A stretch of 64,000 nt of DNA from an uncultured SAR116 cluster alpha proteobacterium (lineage in GTDB: Bacteria > Pseudomonadota > Alphaproteobacteria > Puniceispirillales > Marisalimonadaceae), in NCBI GenBank assembly GCA_902619485.1, contig CACNEF010000002.1:47284-111283 (forward strand), in the 5' to 3' direction. The translations under genes and the position numbers were made by a program. Positions 1-10,269 of the stretch are shown one piece after another (the first letter of the stretch is position 1; every line of letters starts with the position of its first letter). The notes below the pieces were generated by a model. The model saw nothing but the letters and a program-made list of their open reading frames with translations, ran no database searches and was not told the DNA's origin.

Positions 1-12
1 GTATTTAAAATT

Positions 13-732
13 ATGATTGATATAAAACCTAAAAACGTTCTAGAGCAACCTATTTACATGCTTACAAAAGCAACTTCATGTCCATATTTAACTGGAAAAG
101 TTGAAAAAAGAATAGCTACAGATATTTCTTTCAATAAAAATATATATGAAGAGCTTTCTATAAATGGTTTTAGAAGAGTTGAAAATTGGATGTACAGACC
201 TGTATGTGATAATTGTAGCGCCTGTAAATCTTATAGAGTAGACATACAAAATTTTAAAATAACAAAAAGCTTAAAAAGAATTTCTAAAAATTTTGAAAAT
301 TTTAGTTTTAATTTAGTAAAGAACATCTCTACTCAAGAACATTTTGAACTTTTTAAAAAGTATCAATTAGAAAGACATGCTGGTGGATCTATGTCAGAAA
401 TGGATGAAGATGAATTTACGTCAATGATAGAAACATCACCAATAAAAACTTCACTTTTAGAGTTTAGAGATAAATACAAAAATTTATCAGGGGTTATTCT
501 TTTAGATATTGACAAAAAAAACTTATCAGCTGTTTATAGTTTTTTTGACCCAAAATTTAATAAATTTGGTCTAGGAAATTATATGATTATGCAATGCTTG
601 TTGTATGGTAAAAGTAAAAAATATGAGTATTTGTACCTTGGTTATTATATTGAAGAACTATCCAGCATGTCATACAAGTCCAGGTTTAAGCCAGGACAGA
701 TACTAAAAAATAATGATTGGGAAGATTTTTAA
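13..732 (+). CDS. bpt: aspartate/glutamate leucyltransferase
   Basis: 239 aa, the usual length of Bpt (bacterial Ate1-like). Bpt transfers leucine from Leu-tRNA to proteins with N-terminal Asp or Glu, feeding the N-degron/ClpAP pathway in the cytoplasm. Family hallmarks are visible: the CPYL motif near residue 23, NGFRR, the cysteine cluster CDNCSACKSYRV around residues 65-76, the GNAT-like segment with SFFDP and LGNYMIMQ, and the terminal LGYYI...YKSRFKPG block. The gene ends 2 nt before the convergent GGT-like gene, with no visible terminator between them. ATG at 13 fits the family N-terminus. The assignment is secure; substrate range is inferred from the family. Confidence 0.93.
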   Translation: MIDIKPKNVLEQPIYMLTKATSCPYLTGKVEKRIATDISFNKNIYEELSINGFRRVENWMYRPVCDNCSACKSYRVDIQNFKITKSLKRISKNFENFSFNLVKNISTQEHFELFKKYQLERHAGGSMSEMDEDEFTSMIETSPIKTSLLEFRDKYKNLSGVILLDIDKKNLSAVYSFFDPKFNKFGLGNYMIMQCLLYGKSKKYEYLYLGYYIEELSSMSYKSRFKPGQILKNNDWEDF

Positions 733-734
733 AT

Positions 735-2327
735 TTATCCCCCAATAGCTGATCCATCGCTTCTTAAATCATAACCTCCTTCTTTCAGACCATTAGGATA
801 ACATACTAAAGCACCTGCATGACCCATTATTTCTTCAAATGCACCTACTTTTTCAACGATATGATCCAGCGATTTTAAATCATCAAAAGTATCAAAAGAA
901 AAACGGTCCTCAATTTTTAATGATGTCGTTTCCTCACCCCATGTTTTACCAAGTAGCCATCTTGGTTCATTAATAGAGTTTTGTAGATTTAAATTTTGTG
1001 CATTATACCTATAAAAAATTGCAGCCTGTGTCTGTGGCTGTCCTTCTCCACCCATAGCTCCATATGACATTACCCTTCCGTCATCGAAATGAGCTAAAGC
1101 AGGTTGAATTGTATGAAATGGTTTTCTACCAGGTAACAAATGATTATGATTTTTTAAGTCAAGAGAAAAACTAACACCTCTATTTTGCATTGTTATACCA
1201 GTATTAGGTAAAACTAAACCTGAACCAAACTCCCAATAAATACTTTGTATAAAACTTATAGTATTTCCATATGTATCTGTGGCACCTAACCAAACTGTAT
1301 CACCACCTGAGGAAGATGCAGGCCAAGGTGTAGCTTTTTCAAAATTAATTTCCTTAGCTAAGTTTTTAATAAAATCTTTTGTTAAAAATTCACTAACATG
1401 AAAGCTCATATATCTCGGATCAGTAATATATTTATCTCTTATCTTAAAAACTGCTTTTGTTATCTCAACAATATTATGGATCAATTCAACATCATTTTTG
1501 CAAGTAATTGATAATTCATCTAGCAATCCCAAAATCAATATAGATGCTAATCCTTGAGTGGGTGGTGGTAAGTTAAATAATTTAGCATTTTTAATTTTTA
1601 ATTCTAAGGGATCTACAAAGGTTGCTTTATAATTTTTAAAATCGTCTGAATTTAATGGAGATCCTAAATTATTTAAATCAGAAATGATTTTACCAAAGAC
1701 TTCACCTGAATAAAAGTCCTCTAACCCATTTTTTATAAGACAGGAAAAAGTATTCGACAAATTTGGAATAATTAATCTATCTCCAACGTTTGGAATTTTG
1801 TCATTTTTTAAATAAACATCTTTGAAACCTACAATATCAACAAGCTGATTTAATTTTGATTTTAAATTATTTCTTAGGGAATTAGTTACAGCAATTCCTT
1901 CTTTAGCAGCTTGTTCTGCATCAAACAAAAGTCTACTTATTGGAATTTTACCTCCTAAATTTTTAACACTAAAATCGTATGCCAATTTCCAACCTGCAAC
2001 AGCGCCTGGAACAGTTAAAGCAGACAACGGTCCTCGTGATGGAATAGAGTTAAAACCTAGTTTTTTGTAAAAATCTATATTTATATTATTAGATGCTGGG
2101 CCACAGGAATCAATTGCATGAACATTTTTGTTTTTGTCAGAAATTAACCAGAAATTATCTCCACCCATAGAATTCATATGAGGATATACAACTGATATCA
2201 TTGCAGCAGAAGCAATCATAGCTTCAATAGCATTACCACCTTCTTTTAATATGTCAGATCCAGTTTTTGCAGCCATGTGATGAGGAGCAATCATCATATA
2301 ATTATAAGAGAGTTTTGAAGAAAGCAT
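735..2327 (-). CDS. gamma-glutamyltransferase-like Ntn hydrolase
   Basis: 530 aa, GGT superfamily. These proenzymes self-cleave before a Thr and then transfer or hydrolyse gamma-glutamyl groups (glutathione and related compounds) or act as acylases. The probable nucleophile is T344 in GGDTVWLGATD. The downstream GNTISFIQS, TGITMQNRGVSFS and MGGEGQPQTQ blocks are typical of the small subunit. The N-terminal ILKEGGNAIEAMIAS and GGDNFW segments match the large subunit. No signal peptide is seen, so it is probably cytoplasmic, unlike classical periplasmic GGT. The convergent neighbour bpt lies 2 nt away; the TRAP genes upstream on the same strand may be co-transcribed. Exact substrate unknown; a cephalosporin-acylase-type activity is an alternative. 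Confidence 0.85.
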   Translation of the reverse strand: MLSSKLSYNYMMIAPHHMAAKTGSDILKEGGNAIEAMIASAAMISVVYPHMNSMGGDNFWLISDKNKNVHAIDSCGPASNNINIDFYKKLGFNSIPSRGPLSALTVPGAVAGWKLAYDFSVKNLGGKIPISRLLFDAEQAAKEGIAVTNSLRNNLKSKLNQLVDIVGFKDVYLKNDKIPNVGDRLIIPNLSNTFSCLIKNGLEDFYSGEVFGKIISDLNNLGSPLNSDDFKNYKATFVDPLELKIKNAKLFNLPPPTQGLASILILGLLDELSITCKNDVELIHNIVEITKAVFKIRDKYITDPRYMSFHVSEFLTKDFIKNLAKEINFEKATPWPASSSGGDTVWLGATDTYGNTISFIQSIYWEFGSGLVLPNTGITMQNRGVSFSLDLKNHNHLLPGRKPFHTIQPALAHFDDGRVMSYGAMGGEGQPQTQAAIFYRYNAQNLNLQNSINEPRWLLGKTWGEETTSLKIEDRFSFDTFDDLKSLDHIVEKVGAFEEIMGHAGALVCYPNGLKEGGYDLRSDGSAIGG

Positions 2328-2338
2328 AACAATGCCTA

Positions 2339-4993
2339 TTAAAAATACAAAGATAAATCGCGATGATCAGATTTACAGCCTGCTAAGAATAAAGCAATAT
2401 CCCTAGGAATTTTTTGCTGTTGTCTTAACCCTATTGTAAACTTTGTACTATTAAGAAATACTGTTAAGGCGTCGATTACTTTATTATTAATTTTTTTAAG
2501 ATCAATATATTTTTTTTCATACTCCTCAAAAGAAATATTAAAATCTTTAACAACTTTTTTATAATTTACTTTTTTCTTTTTTAAATTTCTAGACACTCTT
2601 AAAAGTTTAGATGTGATTTTTGAATTATCAGGTAAACGTGAGAGCTTTTTTGAAAAAACCTTGATTTCAATTGATAAGGATTTGGGCTCACTAGTCTCTA
2701 ATATTTTACTAAATTTTTTAAATTCATCTCTAAATTTATAAAATTCATTTTTTGATAATAAAATGTTAAGCAATGTTGACATCTCATCATAAGAATTATC
2801 CATTGCTCTTCTATATTTGTTTCTATTTAAATTTTCTTCCTTTATTAATTTCTGAAAATTTTTATAAGTATCAGACCAATTTTTTGGAAAACCTCGCTTT
2901 TCATTTTGAATATCGATTTTTAATTTTTCAATTTCTGATTTTAAAAATGTAATTCTTTTTTTATCATTATTTTCAATTCTTGAAACAGTTGTTTCATTAT
3001 TTTTAATTAAAGCTTCAAATTCTCTAATATTTTTTTCTTTATTTCTAACAATCCTTAATAATGGCAAATAATTTATAGATTGATCTTGTATTTTTGCTTC
3101 AATTTCAAATGCTTTAGTTAAATTTAATAAACCACTTTCAATTTTGTTAATAGAATTAGTAACTGTAGTATAATATTTCTTGGGCATTGAAGACAAATCA
3201 GCTTTAGATAACTCTTTAATTGAAACTTTAGTTAAACTATTTGAATTTAAGACATTTTCTTTCATATATTTTTCTGTACACAATTGTAATTTTGGATTCT
3301 TAGGTGGAGGAGATGTTTCTGAAAGAAAATTTAATCTATTTGGTAAATAATTTACTAAAAACGGGTATGAGCCCACAACTGCTAAGGCTATCAATTGTAG
3401 AGTTATAAATGGCACTACACCCTTATACATTTGGATAGTCTTAACTGCCTTTGAAGCAACACCTCTTAAATAAAATAAAGCAAAACCAAAAGGAGGAGTT
3501 AAAAAAGAGGTCTGAATATTTAAACCAATCATAACCCCTAACCAAACAGCCGTTATATTTGCTGAAGGATCAGCAAGTAAAATAGGAGCAACAATTGGTA
3601 CTACAACAACTGCAATTTCTATAAAATCTAGGAAAAAACCCAATATAAAAATTACTAACATAACAATAACAAATTTTGACCAAAAACCACCAGGCAGAGA
3701 ATTTAAATATTCTTTCACAAGTTCTTCTCCTCCAAATGCTCTAAAAGCAGCAGTAAGCATAGCAGCACCTAAAAGTATGATGAAAACCAATGAAGTTGTT
3801 TTAGCTGTTTCCATCATTACACCTTGCATTGTGTTATTTAGCTTAAATAGCCTCCAACTACTCCATGCTAGTGCAAACAATAAGATAAACGATCCTAGAA
3901 CACCTATAAAAATACCTATTTTATCCTCAAACGTATTAATAAGTTTGACATTCATTGTATAATTACTAACTGCATATGCCAAAAGTAATATTGCGATTAA
4001 AACTAAGATAGCTGGATACAATGAGGATTTTTTTCCTTCTGTTTGCCTGTAACCAGCCATAATAATAGCTCCAGCTGCGCCTATTGCACCAGCCTGATTC
4101 ACAGTAGCAATTCCAGTAATAATCGAGCCTAATACTAGTATAATTAACGTAAGTGGAGGTATTAGTATCAACATAACATTTAGCCAGAATTTTTTATCCA
4201 TTTTCCCCTCATATGGAACTGAGGGTGCACTTTTAGGCGAAACAAAAGCTAGTACCAAAATAAAAAGCATATATATGCCTACAAGCAAAATACCAGGTAG
4301 AAAAGCTCCTAAAAACATTTCTCCTGCACTAGTAGAAACGACATCAAATACTGACGGCATTGATATTTGACCGGTTGCTTCTTTATAGAGAGCTTTTCTC
4401 ATTGTGCTTGCTTGATCCGAAGCTGTTGCAAGTTGATCAGCTAAAATAATTAAAACAATTGATGGAGGAATTATTTGTCCTAAAGTTCCAGATGCAGCAA
4501 TTGTTCCGGTAGCAAGAGGTGCTGAATATTTATTTCTAAGCATGGCTGGCAAAGATATTAATCCCATTGCTACGACAGTTGCACCAACAATTCCAGTTGT
4601 AGCGGCCAGTAATGCGCCAACAAAAACAACTGAAATTCCTAAACCACCACGAACAGGTCCAAAAAGTTGGGCCATTGTTACTAACAAATCTTCAGCAATT
4701 TTAGATCTTTGAAGCATTAAACCCATAAAAATAAATAAAGGAATAGCTATTAATGTGTCTCTTTCAACCTCCCAATAAACACCTCTAAGGTTAGTTACTC
4801 CTGCAGACAACCATTCAGATGGCCCACCAGAATAAAAATATGCATCTGCGTTATTTTCAAATAAATATCCAAAAAAAGCAGCAGCACCTATAGAAATTAT
4901 AGCTGAGCCAGGTAAAGCAAAAGCAACTGGAAAACCTGATCCAAGAGAAATAGCCATCAAAATTATTAATAATGCTAAAAATAAAAGTTCCAT
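2339..4993 (-). CDS. TRAP transporter large permease (DctM) with C-terminal coiled-coil tail
   Basis: 884 aa. Residues 1 to about 550 are a DctM permease with many hydrophobic helices, including the conserved GATVVAMGLISLPAML region, IIPPSIVLIILADQL, and FIEIAVVVVPIVAPIL with TSFLTPPFGFALFYLRG near the end. This subunit forms the elevator transporter with DctQ. From about residue 557 to 884 the protein is hydrophilic, Lys/Glu/Asn/Ile-rich and heptad-like, with no membrane segment: a long cytoplasmic coiled coil not present in ordinary DctM. It lies 3 nt after dctQ and 11 nt before the GGT-like gene. There is no start codon or RBS at the junction, so the tail appears to be a genuine fusion. 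Confidence 0.88.
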   Translation of the reverse strand: MELLFLALLIILMAISLGSGFPVAFALPGSAIISIGAAAFFGYLFENNADAYFYSGGPSEWLSAGVTNLRGVYWEVERDTLIAIPLFIFMGLMLQRSKIAEDLLVTMAQLFGPVRGGLGISVVFVGALLAATTGIVGATVVAMGLISLPAMLRNKYSAPLATGTIAASGTLGQIIPPSIVLIILADQLATASDQASTMRKALYKEATGQISMPSVFDVVSTSAGEMFLGAFLPGILLVGIYMLFILVLAFVSPKSAPSVPYEGKMDKKFWLNVMLILIPPLTLIILVLGSIITGIATVNQAGAIGAAGAIIMAGYRQTEGKKSSLYPAILVLIAILLLAYAVSNYTMNVKLINTFEDKIGIFIGVLGSFILLFALAWSSWRLFKLNNTMQGVMMETAKTTSLVFIILLGAAMLTAAFRAFGGEELVKEYLNSLPGGFWSKFVIVMLVIFILGFFLDFIEIAVVVVPIVAPILLADPSANITAVWLGVMIGLNIQTSFLTPPFGFALFYLRGVASKAVKTIQMYKGVVPFITLQLIALAVVGSYPFLVNYLPNRLNFLSETSPPPKNPKLQLCTEKYMKENVLNSNSLTKVSIKELSKADLSSMPKKYYTTVTNSINKIESGLLNLTKAFEIEAKIQDQSINYLPLLRIVRNKEKNIREFEALIKNNETTVSRIENNDKKRITFLKSEIEKLKIDIQNEKRGFPKNWSDTYKNFQKLIKEENLNRNKYRRAMDNSYDEMSTLLNILLSKNEFYKFRDEFKKFSKILETSEPKSLSIEIKVFSKKLSRLPDNSKITSKLLRVSRNLKKKKVNYKKVVKDFNISFEEYEKKYIDLKKINNKVIDALTVFLNSTKFTIGLRQQQKIPRDIALFLAGCKSDHRDLSLYF

Positions 4994-4996
4994 TTA

Positions 4997-5962
4997 TTAA
5001 TGCCCTAACTGATCTTCTATAATTCGTTTCCCTTCTTCACCATGATAATCAGCAAGAGATTCAAAAAAATAACTTATAAATTGAATAAGCATTGTTATAC
5101 CAAAAATACCTAAAAACATAGCAAGGTGATATTTTATAAACATACCGACACTACCCTGTTGTGTTATTTCAAAATTTAGTACTGGACTATTAATTATTGA
5201 TTGTTTCCCATTAAATCCTATAAAGATAATTGTTAATGAGGTAGATACACCAAGTGTTATTGATCCAACTGAATTTACAAGACCTTTTGTTCTATCTTTT
5301 AGTCCTTGATACAAAATATCTACCCTAACATGACCTTCATCATAAAGCGTATATGCTGAAGCAAATAAAAATAAACCTGCATACCAATAACGCACAAGAT
5401 CTCCCATAAATGTTTGTTCATATGAAAAAATAAATCTGGTAATAACTATAACAAGTTCGCTTAAAACTATTAAAAGAGATAACCAGTGGAAACCTAATGT
5501 TTTAGTGAATAAGCCAAGGATAAAACCAAAAATAATTAATGGAATGTGAATATAACTACCAACAAAAACGGGTCTTGTAAATTGAGCAGTGATATCTTTG
5601 GTTAAAAAAAGATCAAAAATTTTTTCAACTCTTAAGAAAGCAATTGAAATATCGACTATTCCTATTAAGAAAATTACCCAAAAACAAGAACGAATAATAT
5701 AGATATTAAAATTATGTAAAAATTTGGAGTCATTTCTTAGAGATTGGTTCTTGTATTTAGGTATAAAATAAAAGACAAGACACAAAGAAAATATGTAAAC
5801 AAATAACTCTATTGATGTTAATAGTGAAAATCCGTTAGTCAAAGATAAAATTCCAGGAAATTGAAAGCCGACCATTAATATATTATCTATCAAAAAAGCA
5901 AATATAATCGCTAATATTGACCACCCAAATAATCGGTAATAAGTATAAATATTTTTATCCAT
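4997..5962 (-). CDS. TRAP transporter small permease (DctQ)
   Basis: 321 aa, membrane protein with roughly eight hydrophobic segments. This is about twice the length of a minimal DctQ and resembles the long DctQ forms paired with TakP-type binding proteins. The second half carries the typical DctQ core (FMGDLVRYWYAGLFLFASAY then HVRVDILYQ). It couples with DctM in the inner membrane. It sits between the DctP gene (44-nt gap containing a strong hairpin) and dctM (3-nt gap), so one transcript is expected with reduced permease expression relative to the binding protein. Confidence 0.85.
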   Translation of the reverse strand: MDKNIYTYYRLFGWSILAIIFAFLIDNILMVGFQFPGILSLTNGFSLLTSIELFVYIFSLCLVFYFIPKYKNQSLRNDSKFLHNFNIYIIRSCFWVIFLIGIVDISIAFLRVEKIFDLFLTKDITAQFTRPVFVGSYIHIPLIIFGFILGLFTKTLGFHWLSLLIVLSELVIVITRFIFSYEQTFMGDLVRYWYAGLFLFASAYTLYDEGHVRVDILYQGLKDRTKGLVNSVGSITLGVSTSLTIIFIGFNGKQSIINSPVLNFEITQQGSVGMFIKYHLAMFLGIFGITMLIQFISYFFESLADYHGEEGKRIIEDQLGH

Positions 5963-5972
5963 TTTTTGAATA

Positions 5973-5995
5973 GAGGTCAGCTATTAGCTGACCTC
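5973..5995 (-). promoter_or_regulatory. intergenic hairpin between dctP and dctQ
   Basis: A perfect 10-bp inverted repeat, GAGGTCAGCT / AGCTGACCTC, with a 3-nt loop, starts 12 nt after the DctP stop codon. It is not followed by a T-run on the minus strand. It is more likely an mRNA-stabilising or partial attenuating structure that raises binding-protein over permease expression than a full terminator. Confidence 0.6.
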
Positions 5996-6006
5996 CACTT
6001 ATAATT

Positions 6007-7107
6007 TTATGAAAGTCCTAAGACTCTATTTCTTTGGTTGACGTATGAAATTTCAAACTTTGCCATCATACTTCCACATTCTTTTAGAAATGCTTGATAG
6101 GCGTCATCTATTTCTTTGGCTAATGCAGAATGATTTCTTGTTTCTTCAAAAACTTCTGCTGCTGCTTCTCCAAATGAATCCCATACATCATCATTAAATG
6201 ATTTTACCTTAGTACCATGTTCATTAATAAGTTTTGCAAGGTATTCACCATTTTTAGCACATGTTTCTTCATATTGAGCTGCATGTTCTTCCATGGATGC
6301 TGCAGTGATGAGAGCCTTTTCATTATCTGTTAACTTACCCCAAAAACTTGCATTAAATGCTAAGGCTAGACAAGAACCTGGCTCATGCATACCACCTGTG
6401 TAGTAATATTTAGCAGCTTCATAAAATTTCATGAAATAGTCATTATAAGGACCAACCCACTCTGTAGCATCGATTGAGCCAGATACTAAATTCTCATATA
6501 TTTGTCCGCCTGGTAATGAAACTGGAGAGGCGCCAAGTTTAGACATAACAGTTCCGCCTAACCCCGGAATCCTCATTTTTAAACCTTTTAAATCTTCACT
6601 TGAATTTATTTCCTTGTTAAACCATCCACCAGCTTGTGTGCCAGTTCCACCACATGGAAGAGCTTTAAGGCCAAACTCACCAGACATTTTATCCCAAAGC
6701 TCTTGTCCACCACCAAACTTAATCCAAGCATTCCATTCAACAGTAGTCATACCAAAAGGTACGGCTGTAAAATAAGCAAAACCAGGATGCTTACCTTTCC
6801 AATAATAATCTGCTGCAATGTAAGCTTGTGAGTTTCCAGATGCAACTTCGTCAAAAACGTCAAATGCTCCAACTTTTTCACCTGCAGCGAAATAGTTAAC
6901 TTTTAACTTACCTTTTGATAACTCTGTGATTCTAGCTGATAATCTTTGAGCTGATAAACCTAAACCTGGAAAATCTCTTGGCCAAGTTGATACAATATTA
7001 ATCTCCTTATGGCCTCCAGCTACAGCAGGTGCAGATAATGCAGATGCTCCAGCAACACCTGCTACCACTCCAACACCAGCTTTTGATATAAAATCTCTAC
7101 GTTTCAT
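6007..7107 (-). CDS. TRAP substrate-binding protein, DctP/TakP-like, Tat-exported
   Basis: 366 aa. The N-terminus MKRRDFISKAGVGVVAG followed by an Ala-rich stretch ending SAPAVAGG is a twin-arginine signal peptide. The mature protein has the DctP fold; KGLKMRIPGLGG holds the conserved Arg that salt-bridges a carboxylate ligand, and PFGMTTVEWNAW and WVGPYNDY are typical of the TakP-like group that binds 2-oxo acids. Substrate is therefore probably a monocarboxylate or keto acid; this is inferred from the family. The start has an excellent AGGGAGG ribosome-binding site about 7 nt upstream. First gene of the dctPQM operon; its promoter should lie in 7108-7276. Confidence 0.88.
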   Translation of the reverse strand: MKRRDFISKAGVGVVAGVAGASALSAPAVAGGHKEINIVSTWPRDFPGLGLSAQRLSARITELSKGKLKVNYFAAGEKVGAFDVFDEVASGNSQAYIAADYYWKGKHPGFAYFTAVPFGMTTVEWNAWIKFGGGQELWDKMSGEFGLKALPCGGTGTQAGGWFNKEINSSEDLKGLKMRIPGLGGTVMSKLGASPVSLPGGQIYENLVSGSIDATEWVGPYNDYFMKFYEAAKYYYTGGMHEPGSCLALAFNASFWGKLTDNEKALITAASMEEHAAQYEETCAKNGEYLAKLINEHGTKVKSFNDDVWDSFGEAAAEVFEETRNHSALAKEIDDAYQAFLKECGSMMAKFEISYVNQRNRVLGLS

Positions 7108-7276
7108 TAAACGTCCTCCCTATTAAATATTATTAAATTGAATGTATATTTGATATTACTACACAAAATAAATGTTAATAAAAGATATTTATTACTTAAA
7201 AACCAAATATATTAATTTTAATCAAAATCGCTTAAAGATTGATCAAGATTAATTTTATATATTAGAAAATATTAAA

Positions 7277-9493
7277 CTAATTGAAAATGGGTGGTCTTGG
7301 AAAACCGTTAGGAACCATCCTTCCTGCACCACCTCTTTTACCCTGCCATGTTAATAAATCTTTTTCTGTTCTCTGACGTCCACCAGTCATTTTCCAAACA
7401 ATTCCATCTTCTTTATTAAATGTAGTGATATCAGACAGTGTACCATCTTTATACCTTTGAAGTATGACACCTTTACCTTTATTTAATTCTGGAACTTCAT
7501 CTATAGGATATACTAATAGTTTTCTATTATTTCCAACAACAGCAAAAGTATCTCCTTGAATTATTTTACATATTTTTGCTTTATTATCACTTTTGGCATT
7601 TAATATTTGTTTTCCAGATTTTGTCTGTGCAACGATATTTGAAGTATTAATTTTAAAACCATGACCAGACTCAAGTGCTAAAACTATATTGCCTTCAAAT
7701 AGTGGAAAGCAAGATATTATTTTATCTTCTGCTTTGAGATCTATTATAAGAGATATAGGCTCTCCAAATCCTCTTCCAGAAGGAAGCTTGTTTGCAGATA
7801 CACTAAAAAACCTTCCATTATCCGCAAAGAAAATTATTTTATCAGTAGTAAATGCATGTATTTTAAATTTATCTTTATCACCTTCCCTATATTTAAGTTC
7901 AACATCATCATTTAAATGACTTTTATGAGTTCTAATCCAACCTTGATCCGACAAAATGATTGTTATTGCTTCTTTAGTTATAAATTGATCTTCATCAAAT
8001 TCTTCAATTAGAGGTAAGTCACTAATTTCTGTTTTTCGATAGGAAATATCTTGAAAGTCTTTCTTAAGATTTTTTATTTCTGAATAAATTTCTTTCCATT
8101 GAGAATCAGAGTTATTAAGAATTTCGTTAAGATTATTTTGCTCATTTTGTAATTTACTAAGTTCTTTTCTAAGTTCAATTTCTTCTAACTTTCTAAGTGA
8201 ACGAAGACGCATATCTAAAATAGCATTTGCTTGAATTTCGTTAATCTTGAAAAAAGAAATTAAAACCTCCTTAGGACTATCTTCTTCTCTAATAATTTCA
8301 ATAACTTTATCAAGGTTTAAGTAAACAGTTATATAACCATTTAAAATATTAATTCTATTTCCAATTTGATTTAATCTATATTTACTTTTTCTTTGGAGAA
8401 TGATTTGTCTATGATCTAACCAAGATTTCAGTGCTTCTTTTAAAGATTTCACACCAGGTATATTTTTATCATCAATTACATTTAAATTAAGGGAAACCCT
8501 TACCTCTAAGTCAGTTTTTCTAAAAAGTGTTTCCATAATCATTTCAGGTGATAAATTTCGACTTTTAGGCTCAATAACTATTCTAATATTTTCTGTACTT
8601 TCGTCTCTTATATCAGAAAGCATTGGAAGAGATTTATTATCCATCAACTCAGATATTTTTTCTAACAACCTACTTTTTTGAACTTGATAGGGAATTTCAC
8701 TTATAATTATTTTCCATTGTCCACCTTTTATATTTTCAATATTCCATCTAGCTCTTAATCTAAAACTTCCTTTTCCATTTTTGTAAGAGTTTTCAATTGA
8801 TGATTTTTGTTCAACTAAAATACCTCCAGTAGGAAAATCTGGTCCTTTTACAAAATTAGAAATCGTAGTATCAGAAGCATTTGGGAATTTGATTAAATGA
8901 AGAAGAGCATCAATTAATTCGTAAATATTATGTGGAGGAATTGAAGTTGCCATACCTACCGCAATACCTTGCGAACCATTAGCCAATAAATTAGGAAAAG
9001 CTGAGGGCAATACAACAGGCTCTTTTCCCTCGTCATCATAAGTAACTCTAAAGTCTACCGTATCTTTATCAATATCAGCTAATAACAATTCTGCAGCCTT
9101 AGACATCCTTGCCTCAGTATATCTCATTGCTGCTGCATTATCACCATCGATATTACCAAAATTACCCTGACCATCAACTAAAGGATATCTCAATGCAAAA
9201 TCTTGGGCCATTCGTACCATTGAATCATAAATTGCAGCATCCCCATGAGGATGAAATTTTCCCATTACATCACCCACAACACGAGCAGACTTTTTGAATG
9301 ATACGTTGTGATTTAGTTTTAATTGCATCATCGCAAACAAAACTCTTCTATGAACAGGCTTTAAACCATCTCTTACGTCTGGTAGAGATCTTGATGTTAT
9401 TGTTGATAATGCATACGCAAGATATCGCTCAGAGATTGCTTTTGAAAAAGGAGTAAGGCTTATATTTTCATTTTGTAATTTTTCATTTTCCAT
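7277..9493 (-). CDS. parC: DNA topoisomerase IV subunit A
   Basis: 738 aa, ParC length (shorter than GyrA). It cuts and rejoins DNA to decatenate chromosomes together with Par[18 protein letters not shown] opens the WHD domain, and the active-site Tyr is Y125 in [12 protein letters not shown] long coiled-coil region (about 370-480) and a C-terminal beta-pinwheel follow. The quinolone-determining segment reads [13 protein letters not shown], with Ala (A86) in place of the usual Ser and Asp in place of the nearby acidic Glu. Last gene of the core operon, 17 nt after recO. Confidence 0.94.
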   Translation of the reverse strand: MENEKLQNENISLTPFSKAISERYLAYALSTITSRSLPDVRDGLKPVHRRVLFAMMQLKLNHNVSFKKSARVVGDVMGKFHPHGDAAIYDSMVRMAQDFALRYPLVDGQGNFGNIDGDNAAAMRYTEARMSKAAELLLADIDKDTVDFRVTYDDEGKEPVVLPSAFPNLLANGSQGIAVGMATSIPPHNIYELIDALLHLIKFPNASDTTISNFVKGPDFPTGGILVEQKSSIENSYKNGKGSFRLRARWNIENIKGGQWKIIISEIPYQVQKSRLLEKISELMDNKSLPMLSDIRDESTENIRIVIEPKSRNLSPEMIMETLFRKTDLEVRVSLNLNVIDDKNIPGVKSLKEALKSWLDHRQIILQRKSKYRLNQIGNRINILNGYITVYLNLDKVIEIIREEDSPKEVLISFFKINEIQANAILDMRLRSLRKLEEIELRKELSKLQNEQNNLNEILNNSDSQWKEIYSEIKNLKKDFQDISYRKTEISDLPLIEEFDEDQFITKEAITIILSDQGWIRTHKSHLNDDVELKYREGDKDKFKIHAFTTDKIIFFADNGRFFSVSANKLPSGRGFGEPISLIIDLKAEDKIISCFPLFEGNIVLALESGHGFKINTSNIVAQTKSGKQILNAKSDNKAKICKIIQGDTFAVVGNNRKLLVYPIDEVPELNKGKGVILQRYKDGTLSDITTFNKEDGIVWKMTGGRQRTEKDLLTWQGKRGGAGRMVPNGFPRPPIFN

Positions 9494-9510
9494 AAAATAA
9501 CTCTCTATAA

Positions 9511-10269
9511 TTATAATTTTTTAATCATGTTTTCTAATCTATCTCTAGGATTTGGCAAATTCATAATTCTAGAGTCATTTATAGATAATAATAATTTATT
9601 TTTGAAGAAATAAGTTGTTATATTTAGGCCCATAATAATCTCATCATGAATACTTGATCCTATCACTTCTGTACCTCCTAAAAACGTCGGTAATTTTAGG
9701 AGTTTAGGAGCAAATTTTCCAGCGCCATCCTTAGATACTGCTTTACCAGTTTTAGGACTTACGTAATATAAGTTATTTTTTTGTCCTGTTACGGCGCATT
9801 GTTTTAAATCTAAAGAAAAACCAATTGATGATAATAATCCAATTTCCCATTTCACATACCCTTTAATCCATTGTTTATTATCTAATTCATCATTCATGAC
9901 AATAACATTTAAAAAGGCCTTTGTTGCACAAAAAACCTCAGAATAACTTTGTCTTTCAGGTAAAAATTTTTCTAACAAAGAACATAATGAATTTAAGGCT
10001 TGTAATTTAAGTTTTTCATCAAAAATCTTTCCTGAAATTGAAGAAATTAGTTCAATTTTAAAGTTACCCATTTGTTCAATTATTCTGGATTTCCAAAATA
10101 CTTTAACTAAATTTCCAGGTTGAATACTAGATAAAATACTTTTCGTTTTATAATTATTAAGCCAACCCACATAACGTCCATGTGTTTCTGTCAAAATATT
10201 TATGATTAAACCTTTTTCACCATATTTTTTTGCAGATAGTATTATACCAACATCATTCCATTCAGGCAT
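9511..10269 (-). CDS. recO: DNA repair protein RecO
   Basis: 252 aa. RecO mediates RecA loading on SSB-coated gaps in the RecFOR pathway. The N-terminal OB fold starts [19 protein letters not shown] with HGRYVGWL, typical of alphaproteobacterial RecO. The central helical region and the C-terminal [10 protein letters not shown] fit the family. The zinc-finger cysteines found in some RecO are largely absent. The start codon overlaps the end of era by 8 nt, indicating translational coupling; era-recO adjacency is standard in this class. Confidence 0.9.
   Translation of the reverse strand: MPEWNDVGIILSAKKYGEKGLIINILTETHGRYVGWLNNYKTKSILSSIQPGNLVKVFWKSRIIEQMGNFKIELISSISGKIFDEKLKLQALNSLCSLLEKFLPERQSYSEVFCATKAFLNVIVMNDELDNKQWIKGYVKWEIGLLSSIGFSLDLKQCAVTGQKNNLYYVSPKTGKAVSKDGAGKFAPKLLKLPTFLGGTEVIGSSIHDEIIMGLNITTYFFKNKLLLSINDSRIMNLPNPRDRLENMIKKL

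Noticed and set aside
3777..3962. Short plus-strand frame inside dctM
   Set aside because: Antisense to a conserved transmembrane region with strong protein signal on the other strand; no ribosome site.
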